Part shown: in pieces, positions 45,701 to 55,270 of the stretch
Position numbering within the stretch: the stretch's first letter is position 1
Layout of the letters: every line of letters starts with the position of its first letter
NCBI GenBank assembly: GCA_013115145.1
Contig: JAAPAO010000074.1
Span: 1-64,000 of the forward strand
Reading direction: 5' to 3'
DNA length: 64,000 bases
Origin: Perkinsus chesapeaki
Taxonomy: Eukaryota > Perkinsozoa > Perkinsida > Perkinsidae
The notes under the pieces: generated by a model
What the model saw: only the letters and a program-made list of their open reading frames with translations
What the model was told of the DNA's origin: nothing
Database searches by the model: none
Made by a program: the position numbers and the translations under genes

Positions 45701-47605
45701 ATCAGGTAACAATCCAAGTGACTGTAGTGTAGGGACACATTTACTAGGGCTAGAGTTGAAGGCTTGTGCAGCTAGTGCTAACCGACGCTTCTGTTCCTTT
45801 CGGAGCTCTAATTTAGCACCTTGCTCCTCAGTAGTATCACCACCACCACCACCTTGTTGCTGTTGTGGTGGTGTATCTGTCCTAGTTAGTGTAGGTTGTA
45901 AATTTCCCTGTGTTGATAGTTCCTTAGATGCTTGTTCAGTACGTACAGCAATACCCCTAACTATAGCCAATAGACCATTTAATGCCATATTAGCCAGATT
46001 CTTCTTCCTCTCATTCTCCACTGCTATTGATGCCTCCTTACCACCTTTCTCGTCCTTAACTGGTTCAGTATCATTAGCAACACTCATAAGCAGCTTTACT
46101 AACCTTTCAAATAGATTAGTACAATGTACATCACAATCATAGTTCTCATATAGCTCTACCATAAGCTCAGGTTCACGGCAGAACTCCAACAATGATTCCA
46201 ATGCTAGCTCCCTTTGGTCCATTGACCTATTACCTGATGCTGGTACCATCTTCAAGTGTATACTGGTGAAGAAGATCTCCAATTGCACTTTAAGATGTCG
46301 TTTAAAATGTTGGAATAGGTTAAATACTGCCCTAAGTGTAGCCGATAACACCCTAAGGCTCTCATTGGCTGTTGAGTTCATTAATAAAGCCTTACATATA
46401 TCATTTTGTATAACAGATATAAGTGCTTGATGATAACACATATCAGCCCCACCAGTTTCCAATGCCACATTTAACAAGCTTAGCCCAAGTGATCTAGTCT
46501 CTTCCATAGCCTTAGCTGTTTCTGCGGAGTCTGATGAACCTCTAAATGGTCCACCCAATGACAGTCTACCACCCTCCTCAAATAGATCCCTCATCTCCGC
46601 TTCAGGATCGCAGCCTCCAGCCTCGGGACTAGGTGCCCTTGGATGCCGATACTGTTGCGGAGGAGTGCCGCTCCGCTGCGGAGTCCTGGACCGTACAGAT
46701 GAGTTACCCTGTTGTTGTTGAGTGGCTGATGATGATGGGCCTCTTGGACCACTTTCCGGCCCTTGGTCTGAGCCAGGGAAGCCAGCAGTCATAAGGAATG
46801 CCATATATCGTAATAAGCAATATCTAGCAGGCACCGAATAGCCACCAGTACCACCACCACCACCACGTTGGTTAAATACAGTCAAGACTATAAGTGTTAG
46901 CTGCTGCTCAGCACTACTCCTCAATAGATGTGATAGCCCCATAGGTTGCTTAGCTACCTGATGTATCTTCCGCACCATTTGCCATACACATGCATCAGTG
47001 AGCTGTGCCCCAGTGGGACATCTTAGAGCATCCACCAATACTGTTATCATCTTTAATAATACCACCTCATCATCTGGGGTCCCTTCAGCTCCAAATCGGC
47101 AATTAATAACACCAGCAACAAGAGTATTAATAGCCTTAGGGCCCATCTTATCAGTTGGTATCAAACCAAATGATACAAACTTATTAACACTATCCAAAGC
47201 CACAGCAGTTAATGGACCACTGGCATCCTCACTTTGTATAACATTAAGGAAGGGTGCTAAATACCTAACTGTATCAAACTCATTAAAGTCATCAAGATAG
47301 GTTAATTCGTCGAATAATGCTTGAAACTGTTTAATAGCTCCTTCACGGAATATAGCAGAGCGATGTGACCATGATCGTTCACTCTTCTCCAACTTTAATA
47401 CTGTTAATATATTATGTATCTCATTTTTAACACATTTAGCTGGATATTTAGCACCAACCCATACTGGTACACCATCTGTTCTTGTTGTTGATGTTGGGCG
47501 TTGTTGCTGTTGTTGCCCATCAGCACTCTCAGTGGAGGAGGGGGTATTGGAGCCCACACCTCCACCATCATCATCCATGCTGCCACTACCAACGACCAGC
47601 GTCAT
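42773..47605 (-). CDS. Sec7-domain ARF guanine nucleotide exchange factor (BIG/GBF type)
   Basis: A single uninterrupted 1610-residue frame. It activates ARF GTPases on Golgi or endosomal membranes. Domains in order: a DCB dimerisation region (about 50-230); a low-complexity linker (about 270-340); the HUS box region with ELALESLLEFCREPELMVEL and NYDCDVHCTNLFERLVKLLM (about 450-510); the Sec7 domain (about 605-815) containing FRLPGEAQEIERIVESF, where the Glu of GEAQ is the catalytic glutamic finger, and SYSLIMLNTDLHNPMVKNKM; then HDS-type helical repeats to about 1500 and a Thr/Asn-rich tail (eight Thr from ACC repeats near 42970). Length and layout fit large BIG/Sec7p-type GEFs. The start at 47605 is the first Met; MDDDGGG a few residues later is an alternative. 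It has no intron, unlike its neighbours. Confidence 0.93.
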   Translation of the reverse strand: MTLVVGSGSMDDDGGGVGSNTPSSTESADGQQQQQRPTSTTRTDGVPVWVGAKYPAKCVKNEIHNILTVLKLEKSERSWSHRSAIFREGAIKQFQALFDELTYLDDFNEFDTVRYLAPFLNVIQSEDASGPLTAVALDSVNKFVSFGLIPTDKMGPKAINTLVAGVINCRFGAEGTPDDEVVLLKMITVLVDALRCPTGAQLTDACVWQMVRKIHQVAKQPMGLSHLLRSSAEQQLTLIVLTVFNQRGGGGGTGGYSVPARYCLLRYMAFLMTAGFPGSDQGPESGPRGPSSSATQQQQGNSSVRSRTPQRSGTPPQQYRHPRAPSPEAGGCDPEAEMRDLFEEGGRLSLGGPFRGSSDSAETAKAMEETRSLGLSLLNVALETGGADMCYHQALISVIQNDICKALLMNSTANESLRVLSATLRAVFNLFQHFKRHLKVQLEIFFTSIHLKMVPASGNRSMDQRELALESLLEFCREPELMVELYENYDCDVHCTNLFERLVKLLMSVANDTEPVKDEKGGKEASIAVENERKKNLANMALNGLLAIVRGIAVRTEQASKELSTQGNLQPTLTRTDTPPQQQQGGGGGDTTEEQGAKLELRKEQKRRLALAAQAFNSSPSKCVPTLQSLGLLPDPVTAKAFANFCRHTPGLDMKVLGEFLAKRQDFNGEIRKEFMNSFKFAGMPVVEALRVMLATFRLPGEAQEIERIVESFSLAYFGAQQRAPEEGPDARLVYRECEMDADGNPTDPVVMHSSDTVFILSYSLIMLNTDLHNPMVKNKMSLDEFKRNNRGIDAGRDLDSDFLTDIYNSIYSEEIRLFDSTPGAERLVDQREWDNLMRKSYEVGEFSLATGGSWSLAHDKAMFKVVWNDGEILDSLSRSFATADAFQVSLAGWIDLARAAALLRHADAFNKIVCRLGQFFCPPLTVRSQLAAQTLGMWLREYGFLLQESGWRAILNWLTGLWSLGLLPDSLAELEDFVDSHGKPLVSIAPEAFHPPGMAPMRKSSRSHSQGAEDMANNSGFLAVLSSYFGGISDSDESDDEDDGQEQTKDAGMSTPTASLRKAESTVSQVMPLEAVLSAPHTATPEGVDNVEQHLKKQLEVDPVRLADCFSADRIRLLGMPSLKALVTVLCKEASWVPEQDPPGGAWQPWAEWRRVADPVMNLEILTTVTTSVYVSNAEPNLCREVAAPHLLSLLQYAHELPDKAVENPAFLERVAVNTMRICVRLIELDDGLPQVRSLLLSLASLPKSVFARVAERAASGLLLLVRQRQPDEDTLSAILALLQAIAECPSTSAVSFNFAMQCVSHLADSGLSPASSLLYISLTRVLCAFSICQLDESLASKSLDVLSALLPAVISQAHGEVSEWLPLWIPTVTAVSTIVVRTKHEALVSRAENTLRVLLLEGPQAQIPSQYWVKLVTNIFIPLLQHYHSASLSKVALRVVLYHLSKTQGLWGDPIPALVEVVCKCPNVESDEGLVQGVRNLLMVTATDPDLRDTDTARQLLATVNRLLPMAAEGLETILEDNHHHDHKDHDTTLNNNTTTTTTTTTPVENQPTQCNGGTDPTAVKEKSATTVESSSTESAAADVNENVKRDVGAVDPEGLLPQAPEEP

Positions 47606-47930
47606 AGATAAAAACTAAAGGATTGTTATTGGTAAGGTGGTAACTCAATAGGAAGGTAAAGTGAGCAAAATGATGGTATTAACCGTAGCTGCTGCTGCTG
47701 CTGCCGACACATGTGATAATGTTATTATAGATAAATATGGTTAAGAATATATTATCATCTCTCTATTCCAACTTTAACTTGCCTTACGACAATATAGTAG
47801 TAATAACAACAACAAGGTGGTGGTGGTAAAGTTAACAGTGATGGTAGTATAAGGGGAGGACAGACAACAGTAGTTGATTGTATAAGATTATAAGACATTA
47901 ACAACATGCACTAATTCATTATATAAGTCA

Positions 47931-49654
47931 TTAAGACGTAGTAGCACTACGAATAGTTCTACCAATAAGGCCCATAAGCTGCTCCCAATCCCTAACAGTT
48001 GCTGATATAAGTTTACTTCTCCGTTTAAGCTGATTACTCGATGGCTGAGGGTAATAATAAAGTAATAGGTTACGTACAGATCCTATTTATTACCCCTATT
48101 ATTATAAGTTTAGGAGCTAACCATTCCATACCATTATTAAGATACTCCAACAGTTCTAAAGCATTACCCTCACTGACTACAATCTAAAGGGGAATGTGAT
48201 AATGCTAATACTATACCCTTTCCTGCTGCTGCCACCACCACCCTTACTATCTGTTTATTTAAATGTGCATAACTAGGTGCTTTATCTTTATATCGTTTAT
48301 CAAATGCCCTTATACATTTCTCTGTCGACTTATATGCCTTGACTCTAACCTAAACCATGATACATGCTACTGCTCCCCAATCACCACGGTACTCCAACCA
48401 CCTACGTTATATGCCTCTGACAAAGAATCCTTTTTAGCTTTAGCATCGCTTTTAAATGCAAGCTCATCAATCCATATAATAGTCCAAGCTAGATCTAAAC
48501 CCCCTTAGATCCAACTATCGACTAATTGCTCTCCTTACTTCTATGATCCACTTGTTGTTGTTCTTCGGTAGTGTTCTTCTTCAATACTGGTGAGCTAGGT
48601 AAGGTATATATTCCTCCTGTTGGGCTATATGGTACTATACCAGAGCATCTAACACCGTCACCATTCCATGATGGGCTACATGACGATGATATATCATCCT
48701 AATGATAATAACAATACTTATACCGTAATATACCACAACAACAACAACACTTACCAGTACATTAACAGCAGCAGTCGCCCCCCTATCATAATCACCTTGC
48801 CGATGAAATAGCCTTCGACGGGGTGGATAGAACCTGTGGCTGTAATAAGCAAATATAATACTACTATCAGCTATTACGAATGACGTGATGCAGATGTTGT
48901 TGTCCTATACTGGTTATCGTTATCACTCCATTTAGCAGAGTATGATGATGCTGTTGCTGGTGAATAAACACATTCCGCCCTCCAATCCACCATGGTTCCA
49001 GGTGGTCCTATTGGTGAGCTAGCTGTCACATTATATAATGTAGGTGAGCTCAATATATGTGTCATATACGGTGATGTTGGTGATACATCAGAGAGTTCTG
49101 GTGGAGGACGCTTCAATTTAGTTGAAGTTGATCCTGGTGGTGGATGATGATACAGTACTTCTGGTGGTGGAGGTGGAGGGATATACTGCACTGATGGGGT
49201 AGGGTTAATACTTACACTGAGGGTAAAGAGATAATAAAAGCGAGAAGGAAGAGCAAGGTAGGCCTACTGTGAAGGAGGAGGAGGTGTCCATCTATTAACT
49301 GTATTAAATGGTGACCAATCACCGAAAGTTCTACTACCTACTACTACTGTTGGGGCTGTAACAGCACTTTGAGGTGACTGAGCTGTTGCAGCTAAATAAC
49401 AGTTATATAAAATGATATACTAGGGATACTTACTCATATTGATAGAATCACCAGGTATATCATCAGCCCACTTAAAAGGTGACTATACCGTAACATCCAC
49501 TAATACCCTAACTTTATATGACCTACCTGTGATATCTTATGAGGTGATGCCAATGGCATTAGCTCAGGTGATGGCATAGATACTCTACCGTATCTTGTTG
49601 AACGGAATACAGCTGCCGGAGCTGTTGAATGATGTACAAACATAGGCCTAGGTC
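47931..49654 (-). CDS. Proline/serine-rich protein with charged C-terminal half
   Basis: Minus-strand exons begin near Met 49654 (MFVHHSTAPAAVFRSTRYGR) and read SPELMPLASPHKIS, SPFKWADDIPGDSINM, FGDWSPFNTVNRWTPPPPS, YIPPPPPPEVLYHHPPPGST, RHRFYPPRRRLFHRQGDYDR and YSPTGGIYTLPSSPVLKK. An intron starting GTAAGG (about 48550-48512) then leads to LAWTIIWIDELAFKSDAKAK, RGDWGAVACIMV, STEKCIRAFDKRYKDKAPSY, GNALELLEYLNNGMEWLAPK and SKLISATVRDWEQLMGLIGR, with the stop at 47931-47933. The first half is probably disordered with repeated SP motifs (possible phosphosites); the second half looks globular. No family recognised. If the GTAAGG intron is wrong, the first half ends at 48532. Confidence 0.55.
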
Positions 49655-49944
49655 CACGGAAGTCAACAAAAGTATTATGGACCTAAATATCCTTTATAGT
49701 GCGTAACCAATTAACCCGGTTAATACCTCATATCCACTTAGAATCTTCTCGGGATCCCTCGGTATCAAGGGGTCTGGAGTTTGAAGCTGGAAGTATCCAC
49801 TTTGACGCATTCACACAAGAAGAAAAGACCATAGGACTGTCGTCGTCGGAAACGAGGTGCTCAACACAGCGTCACGCGCCACGAAACACCGCGCACGCCC
49901 CAGATCTTGCTCCGAGTAAGTAAGTTACTATCTGTTAACTTTAA
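49655..49944. promoter_or_regulatory. Divergent promoter region
   Basis: A 290-bp gap lies between two genes transcribed away from each other, marking the switch from the minus block (31-50 kb) to the plus block (50-59 kb). It is less AT-rich than the flanking genes around 49840-49900 and includes a gtcgtcgtcgg run. No TATA box was recognised; the function is inferred from layout. Confidence 0.45.
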
Positions 49945-52829
49945 ATGCGTAGCTCTAGATCCCGATCAACTACCCCTACCAGAGTAGGAAATAGGCCTGC
50001 TATGGGGTCTGGTACTATATTGAGGTGGTCGGCATTAACGGTAATAATGAATAAAGGGATGGTATAAAGGTGGTGGTGTTCTATAGGCTATTGAACAGGA
50101 ACAATTAGCAGGTATATTAGGTAATCATGGTATACAATTCCGTAAAATAATGGCAAGAGGAGGACACGTAATAATACTGGGGTATATAGTAGATGCATTA
50201 GGTTCAGGTTCATAACGTAGCTTATTTAAGGATAGTATGTGAGCATACTGATGATAAAGTGATGACACGTAATAAGACAAGAGATAGGTCTATTGGACCA
50301 TCTAGGAGGAAGGTAAAGGATGATGAAGGTATGATAAAGGATAGGATGAGAAGGGTAATGGATTATATAGGAACATCATCATTAACAATAAGTGGTGTAA
50401 TGTCTGAAGGGCTAGAGCACGTGAAGGGGGATTGGCAGGATACGCTATCGTTATTAAAGGAGACCTATGCCCCAGTAATATTGGGGTTGAGCAAAGGTTT
50501 ATAATGTAATAGGTATTCGAGGCCCTTGGAGATACTGGCCATGATCGAAGAACCCCTCCTGCTGTATTTAATAGTGATAACGGTAATTTGTTGTTGTTGT
50601 ATTATTATGCACTATATAATATGTTGTTAGAATCCGTGGGTGGAAGTAAGCTACAAAGGACAATGGAGGCATTTTATACAGATAGGAGTGTTAAGGATGC
50701 TACTGTACATTCAGCAAAGGCATTACAATCTACAGGCCAGTCGCAGACACCAGTTGCTGCTATATTTGTAAGTTTTGCCATTATTAATAATATGTATATT
50801 AATACTAGGTAAACTGGCTTACAGGTCGACTAGGTCTACGTCGGTTAACAGATCAAGGTATGATGGAAACACTACTATTAACCCATCGATTACGAGAGGG
50901 TGATATGATGGTAATGGTTATTAGGGTTGGTGCTGGTTCATTACTAGTATTTAGTAGGCTGATATATTTGGTAGGCTATTAGAAGGTTCATATGATACTA
51001 CTGATCTGCTATTCTACCTCTATATTAGATCTATAGTAGCTAGTACTGTAATACAGGTGGGGATCTCAATATTAACTTAACAGCAACAAGACCACTTTAG
51101 TAGGTTGATAAATCACCTAAGTCCAGTATAGGGGGTCATCATCATCCTATTGTAGTTCAGCTACCACTTGCTGATATAAAGTCCCTAGCCAAGAAGTAAG
51201 GCTAGAGATACTATATAGCAGTGTATGTTACTGTATCAATAGGGTATTTGGTAGAGATCAAAAGACGATATATGATACATTTATGCATGTAGTAAGGGGA
51301 GGGAAGGGTGGTGGTACGCTGTAATAGGTGTTAACGGATGAGATATCTAAGGCGGCTGCTACTACAGCTGTAGGAGGGCAGCAGCAGCAGCAGGAGGAGG
51401 ATGGAGATGAACCACTTGTGGAAGTTGGATACTTGATGTGATACTAGTATTAGTAGTGATGATATAAATGATATTAATAGGTACATTGCATTATGGGTGT
51501 ATCATCATCAGAGACCAGAGGTTATAGCATCAGGGCGAACAGCAAGGGAAGGGGGGCAATTAGATCAGACAGCAGCTGTAGTAGTGGATGGTGGTGGTAA
51601 ATATTATATAGATGATGATATAATAAAGGAGGCTAGCACAGCAGCAATAGCTACTAGTAGGGATCTATTGAGTAGAAGCCAAGATGATAAACAATATGTA
51701 GTATAGTTATAGGATTGTTACGAGTGTTGATTATGGTTAATAGGAGAATGTAGTTAACAATGGCAATAAGCATGGATTGGCAATGAAGGTTCAACAACAG
51801 TCATCTACTATTACAGATTATCTACAGTCAATACAACATTATCGTAGAGCACGTCAGGAGTTGGAGGAGGAAGCTGCTGCTAATTCCTGGGGTGGTGAGG
51901 ATAGCACTGTTTATGGTCGTCCATATATTATATAGGCTCTATAGTGACCAGAGATCATCATACAGAGTGCTGCTCAAGAAAGAGTGATGTAATATATTGA
52001 TGGTAGTGATAGTGGATACATGGCTAATAGGAAGGGACAGCAGGAGCAGCAGCAGCAGTGAGGCATGGTTGGGTTAATGATATTATACATGCCTGTCAGA
52101 GGTCTATGATGGATAGTGTGCAGGAGGTAGAGGATGGTGGGGGCTGCTGCTGGGTATGGTAAAGATGGTGGTATCATAGGCACGAGCATCATCAAGGCAT
52201 CCTTTACGGTTAACACATAGTGATTTCGATGCAGCATTAGAGCCATGTGTACAGACAGTATTAAGGGAGGAATGTACATTATTGGTTACTAGGGTACAAC
52301 CTACTACACTAGATGGGGTAGTAAAGTTGTGGGAAGAGCGGTATTATTATGAAGGTTAATGATAGGTAGAGGTATCACATACATCTGGACCACTAGTAGC
52401 TGATGCATTAAATGCAGTTGTTAATGAGCTAACAACAACAGCTGATCAGCTAGTTCAGGTCATATTACCAATGGGAGGGCGGCATCTATAGTAGTAGTGA
52501 TGTAGGTTATTATGGATGGTAGTATAGAGGATTGGAATACATCATTAACACTATTATTGGCTAAGAATAGAGGGGATGATAAGGATATAATAGCAGCAGA
52601 TAGGGTTATATACGAAAGGCTAGTAAGATGGTATAGGGAGGGGAATGGTGTTATGGTGGTGGTGGTGTAGGTTGAATTAAGGGATACTATATTAGCAGAT
52701 GAATCTGGTACATTAAGACAGGCAGCTGTGGGGGACTTCTGTCATACTTTATTGTGTAGTAGTGTATTGAAGACTTATTGTGGTGAATTAATTAAAAGGG
52801 AGATCTTACTACTTATTAACACATCTTAA
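49945..52829 (+). CDS. Unknown multi-exon protein
   Basis: The Met at 49945 begins MRSSRSRSTTPTRVGNRPAM, spliced to AIEQEQLAGILGNHGIQFRK (about 50090). Later exons read DRMRRVMDYIGTSSLTISGV and WQDTLSLLKETYAPVILGLS (about 50340-50500), LYNMLLESVGGSKLQRTMEA (about 50610), GLRRLTDQGMMETLLLTHRL (about 50830), NRVFGRDQKTIYDTFMHVVR (about 51240), INRYIALWVYHHQRPEVIAS (about 51475), and a last exon ELRDTILADESGTLRQAAVG with GELIKREILLLINTS, stop 52827-52829. Exons are small and introns AT-rich. The segments look mostly alpha-helical. No family recognised. Because several exons are short, the internal structure is tentative, and more than one gene is possible. Confidence 0.5.
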
Positions 52830-52974
52830 TCATTGACGAAGATGCTCCCCTCCTACTCCTACTACTCCCATTCACATAATCATCAACATGGATTATCATC
52901 ATCAGCATCAGCCTTTCTCTTACCTCTACTGTTGTAGTGTTACAGTATAGTATAATGATAATATAGTGGTTAAT

Positions 52975-53755
52975 ATGTCATCACAGGCTGGTGAGGAGGA
53001 TCCTGTAAGCCCTACACTAGTGTGCCCAGAGATAGTACTAGAGCCACATGTAGTGGATGAGATAAAGGATATGTTTAATAAGCAAGATAGAGATGGTGAT
53101 GGTAGAATAGATGCAATAGAGTTAGCTGAGGCATGGAAGGAGGCATTAAGGAAAGGTGGAGCTCAAAAGTAGAGATATACATGGAGACCTGTTGATAGAA
53201 CAGTGCAGTAGTAGGTGTGTTGATACGCAGTTGATGGCGAGTGAAGTGGCACGTACATTGGATATAATGGATATTAATGGTGATGGTACTGTAGACTTAC
53301 AGGAGTTTATACATGCTATGTTAATTAATGGTAGTAATAATAATAATACCAAATTTCCATCAAATCATCTGTAAGGTACCATGCCTAATCGTCTAATGGA
53401 GGTTAATGAGCTAGTAAGACGTAAGCTGCGGAAGGACCCTGGAGTGCTTGATGAGATTATAGACAACTTCATGTTGGTGGAGGAAGGGCTATTTCTTAGT
53501 AGATACTATTGTTAGGCGATTGGATGAGACAGGGGAAGGAAGGCTCACATACAAGCAGATATGTCAAGGCATGTTAACGGATGTTGATGGTGATGATGTG
53601 AAGGTAAGTGATGTTATTAGGGAGATAGAGTATAGTTGTATTGGCAGAAGGAAGCATTAGAGGCTATGGACCTGGATAATAGTGGAAATGTGGACTATTA
53701 TGAATATTTATATTATATATTAGGGAGGCGCAAGGAGAAGGTTGAGCTACTCTAG
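52975..53755 (+). CDS. Calmodulin/centrin-like four-EF-hand protein
   Basis: The start is the Met at 52975 (MSSQAGEEDPV). Exon 1 carries EF-hand 1, DRDGDGRIDAIE, a perfect loop. After a short intron (about 53169-53200) EF-hand 2 is DINGDGTVDLQE, also perfect. A further intron leads to NRLMEVNELVRRKLRKDPGV and a degenerate EF-hand 3, DETGEGRLTYKQ, that lacks the usual ligands at positions 3 and 12. The last exon has EF-hand 4, DLDNSGNVDYYE, then RRKEKVELL and a stop at 53753-53755. Three sites should bind calcium. The overall length, about 220 residues, is longer than calmodulin. A calcium sensor; partner unknown. The next gene starts only 31 nt downstream on the same strand. Confidence 0.8.
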
Positions 53756-53786
53756 TCATACCATACTTTCCTCAAATTATCATTAC

Positions 53787-55182
53787 ATGTCCCCTACCTC
53801 GTTCAGCTATGATATATCTAACGGCACCTCTAAAGCATTAAGCCCTATATTATTTAGTCATAGAGTTGATGCTATATGGCATACTAGTGTTGTTGTATTT
53901 GGTAGGGAATGGTGGTTTGGTGGTAATGTAAGCATACTCTACAGCTCCCCCTCTTCCCGTCAGCATCATCGCTGCCTTAGGTCTTCCGTAGTATCCCTGA
54001 GACCACTCCTTTTGGCACCCCTATTAAACGTATTGAACTAGGTTATACCCTTCATACTGAGAATGAGCTCTATAATGTAAGGTTGGCGGTGGTCACCGCT
54101 GTAGGGTAGTAGTATGTTGTTGTTGTTGTTGTATAGGTGCTAGTGGAGAGGCTATCATTAGAGTACACACCTGATACATATGATGTTATGACTAAGAACT
54201 GCAATAACTTTACCAATGATGTATCATTATTCCTATTACAGAAGCAGATACCCTTAGATATATTAGACATGCCACATCGTCTAATGGGAAGTGGTCTTGC
54301 TAGGATACTAAGGTTCTTACAACCTACCTATACTACTTCTATCTTACTACCTCTCACACTACTTCAGGCCATTCCTTAACCATTGGCTGGGTGGATTTGG
54401 TGATGATGCTGAGCCAGATAGTGAAGATAACCTATTACATAGTCTAGCTGATAAGCTAGCATCAGGGGATTTGGCGTCGGTTAATACTATGGTAATTAAG
54501 AACCCTCTGAGGAGGAAGAGGAGGATGAGCATGCTCCCTTATCCTTTGCTCAGGTACATTACTCACCACCTGGTCAGCCATCACAGACAGTACAGATAAC
54601 CGCTGTTAATAAGAAGAAAAAGACTGTTACTGTTAGACGATTCCAGTGATATTATTATACATTATTATTACTATTGATAATAGTTCCTCAGGAACGGTGA
54701 ATTTATAATAATAAGAGATGTACCATACTCCAAGCTAAGCTCTATTGATAACTATACTAATGAGCATGCATACTTTGCTGCATTAGCAGTATTATTAAAG
54801 CATGCTGATGAGATAAAGGAAGAGGAGGACCTCAGGCAAATGCAAAAGGTAGGGTTGTAATAATACACTATAACCTTAAAAGCATATTAGATGCGAAAAG
54901 GACTATCGGACGCCTTGCTTGAAGCCTCTGCTGGTGCTGCCTCTGGGGTGGATACTTCTATAAAACTATACGGTAGTACACGTGACATTATCTTAATAAT
55001 ATGTGCAGACTGATGCAGACTGCCCTCCATCGACACGTAAGAAGACCAATCATACCATCATACGGAGTAAAAAGGGCGTTGAAAGGGACACTACTATGGG
55101 AAGTGTCAGCAACAACAGCCCTACACCTACCTGTTGTGGACTACTCTTCTCTAGAAGGTTACCACAGAGTGCCTCGGGATGA
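53787..55182 (+). CDS. DESI: DESI-type PPPDE thiol peptidase with C-terminal extension
   Basis: The PPPDE fold (papain-like permuted peptidases; DESI members remove SUMO or ubiquitin or depalmitoylate) starts at Met 53787: SYDISNGTSKALSPILF and DAIWHTSVVVFGREWWFGG, with the catalytic His codon at 53880-53882. After two introns come PFGTPIKRIELGYTLHTENE and VMTKNCNNFTNDVSLFLLQK, with the catalytic Cys codon at 54200-54202, then LDMPHRLMGSGLARIL. Beyond the peptidase an acidic region (GDDAEPDSEDNLLH, EEEEDEHAPLSF) and VNKKKKTVTVRRFQ are spliced to NGEFIIIRDVPYSKLSSIDN, NEHAYFAALAVLLKHADEIK and a basic tail ending at 55182. Simple DESI proteins stop soon after the Cys domain, so the extension of roughly 180 residues is unusual. 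Confidence 0.85.
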
Positions 55183-55270
55183 TGCATGTTAATAGAAGCG
55201 TAGCTGTGATAGCTGTTGATGTGTTGTTGAGTTAATCCCTTGTTGTTATTGTATTATTAGTATTATTATT

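Noticed and set aside
45567-46142. 191-residue plus-strand frame
   Set aside because: Antisense to the Sec7/HUS region of the ARF-GEF.
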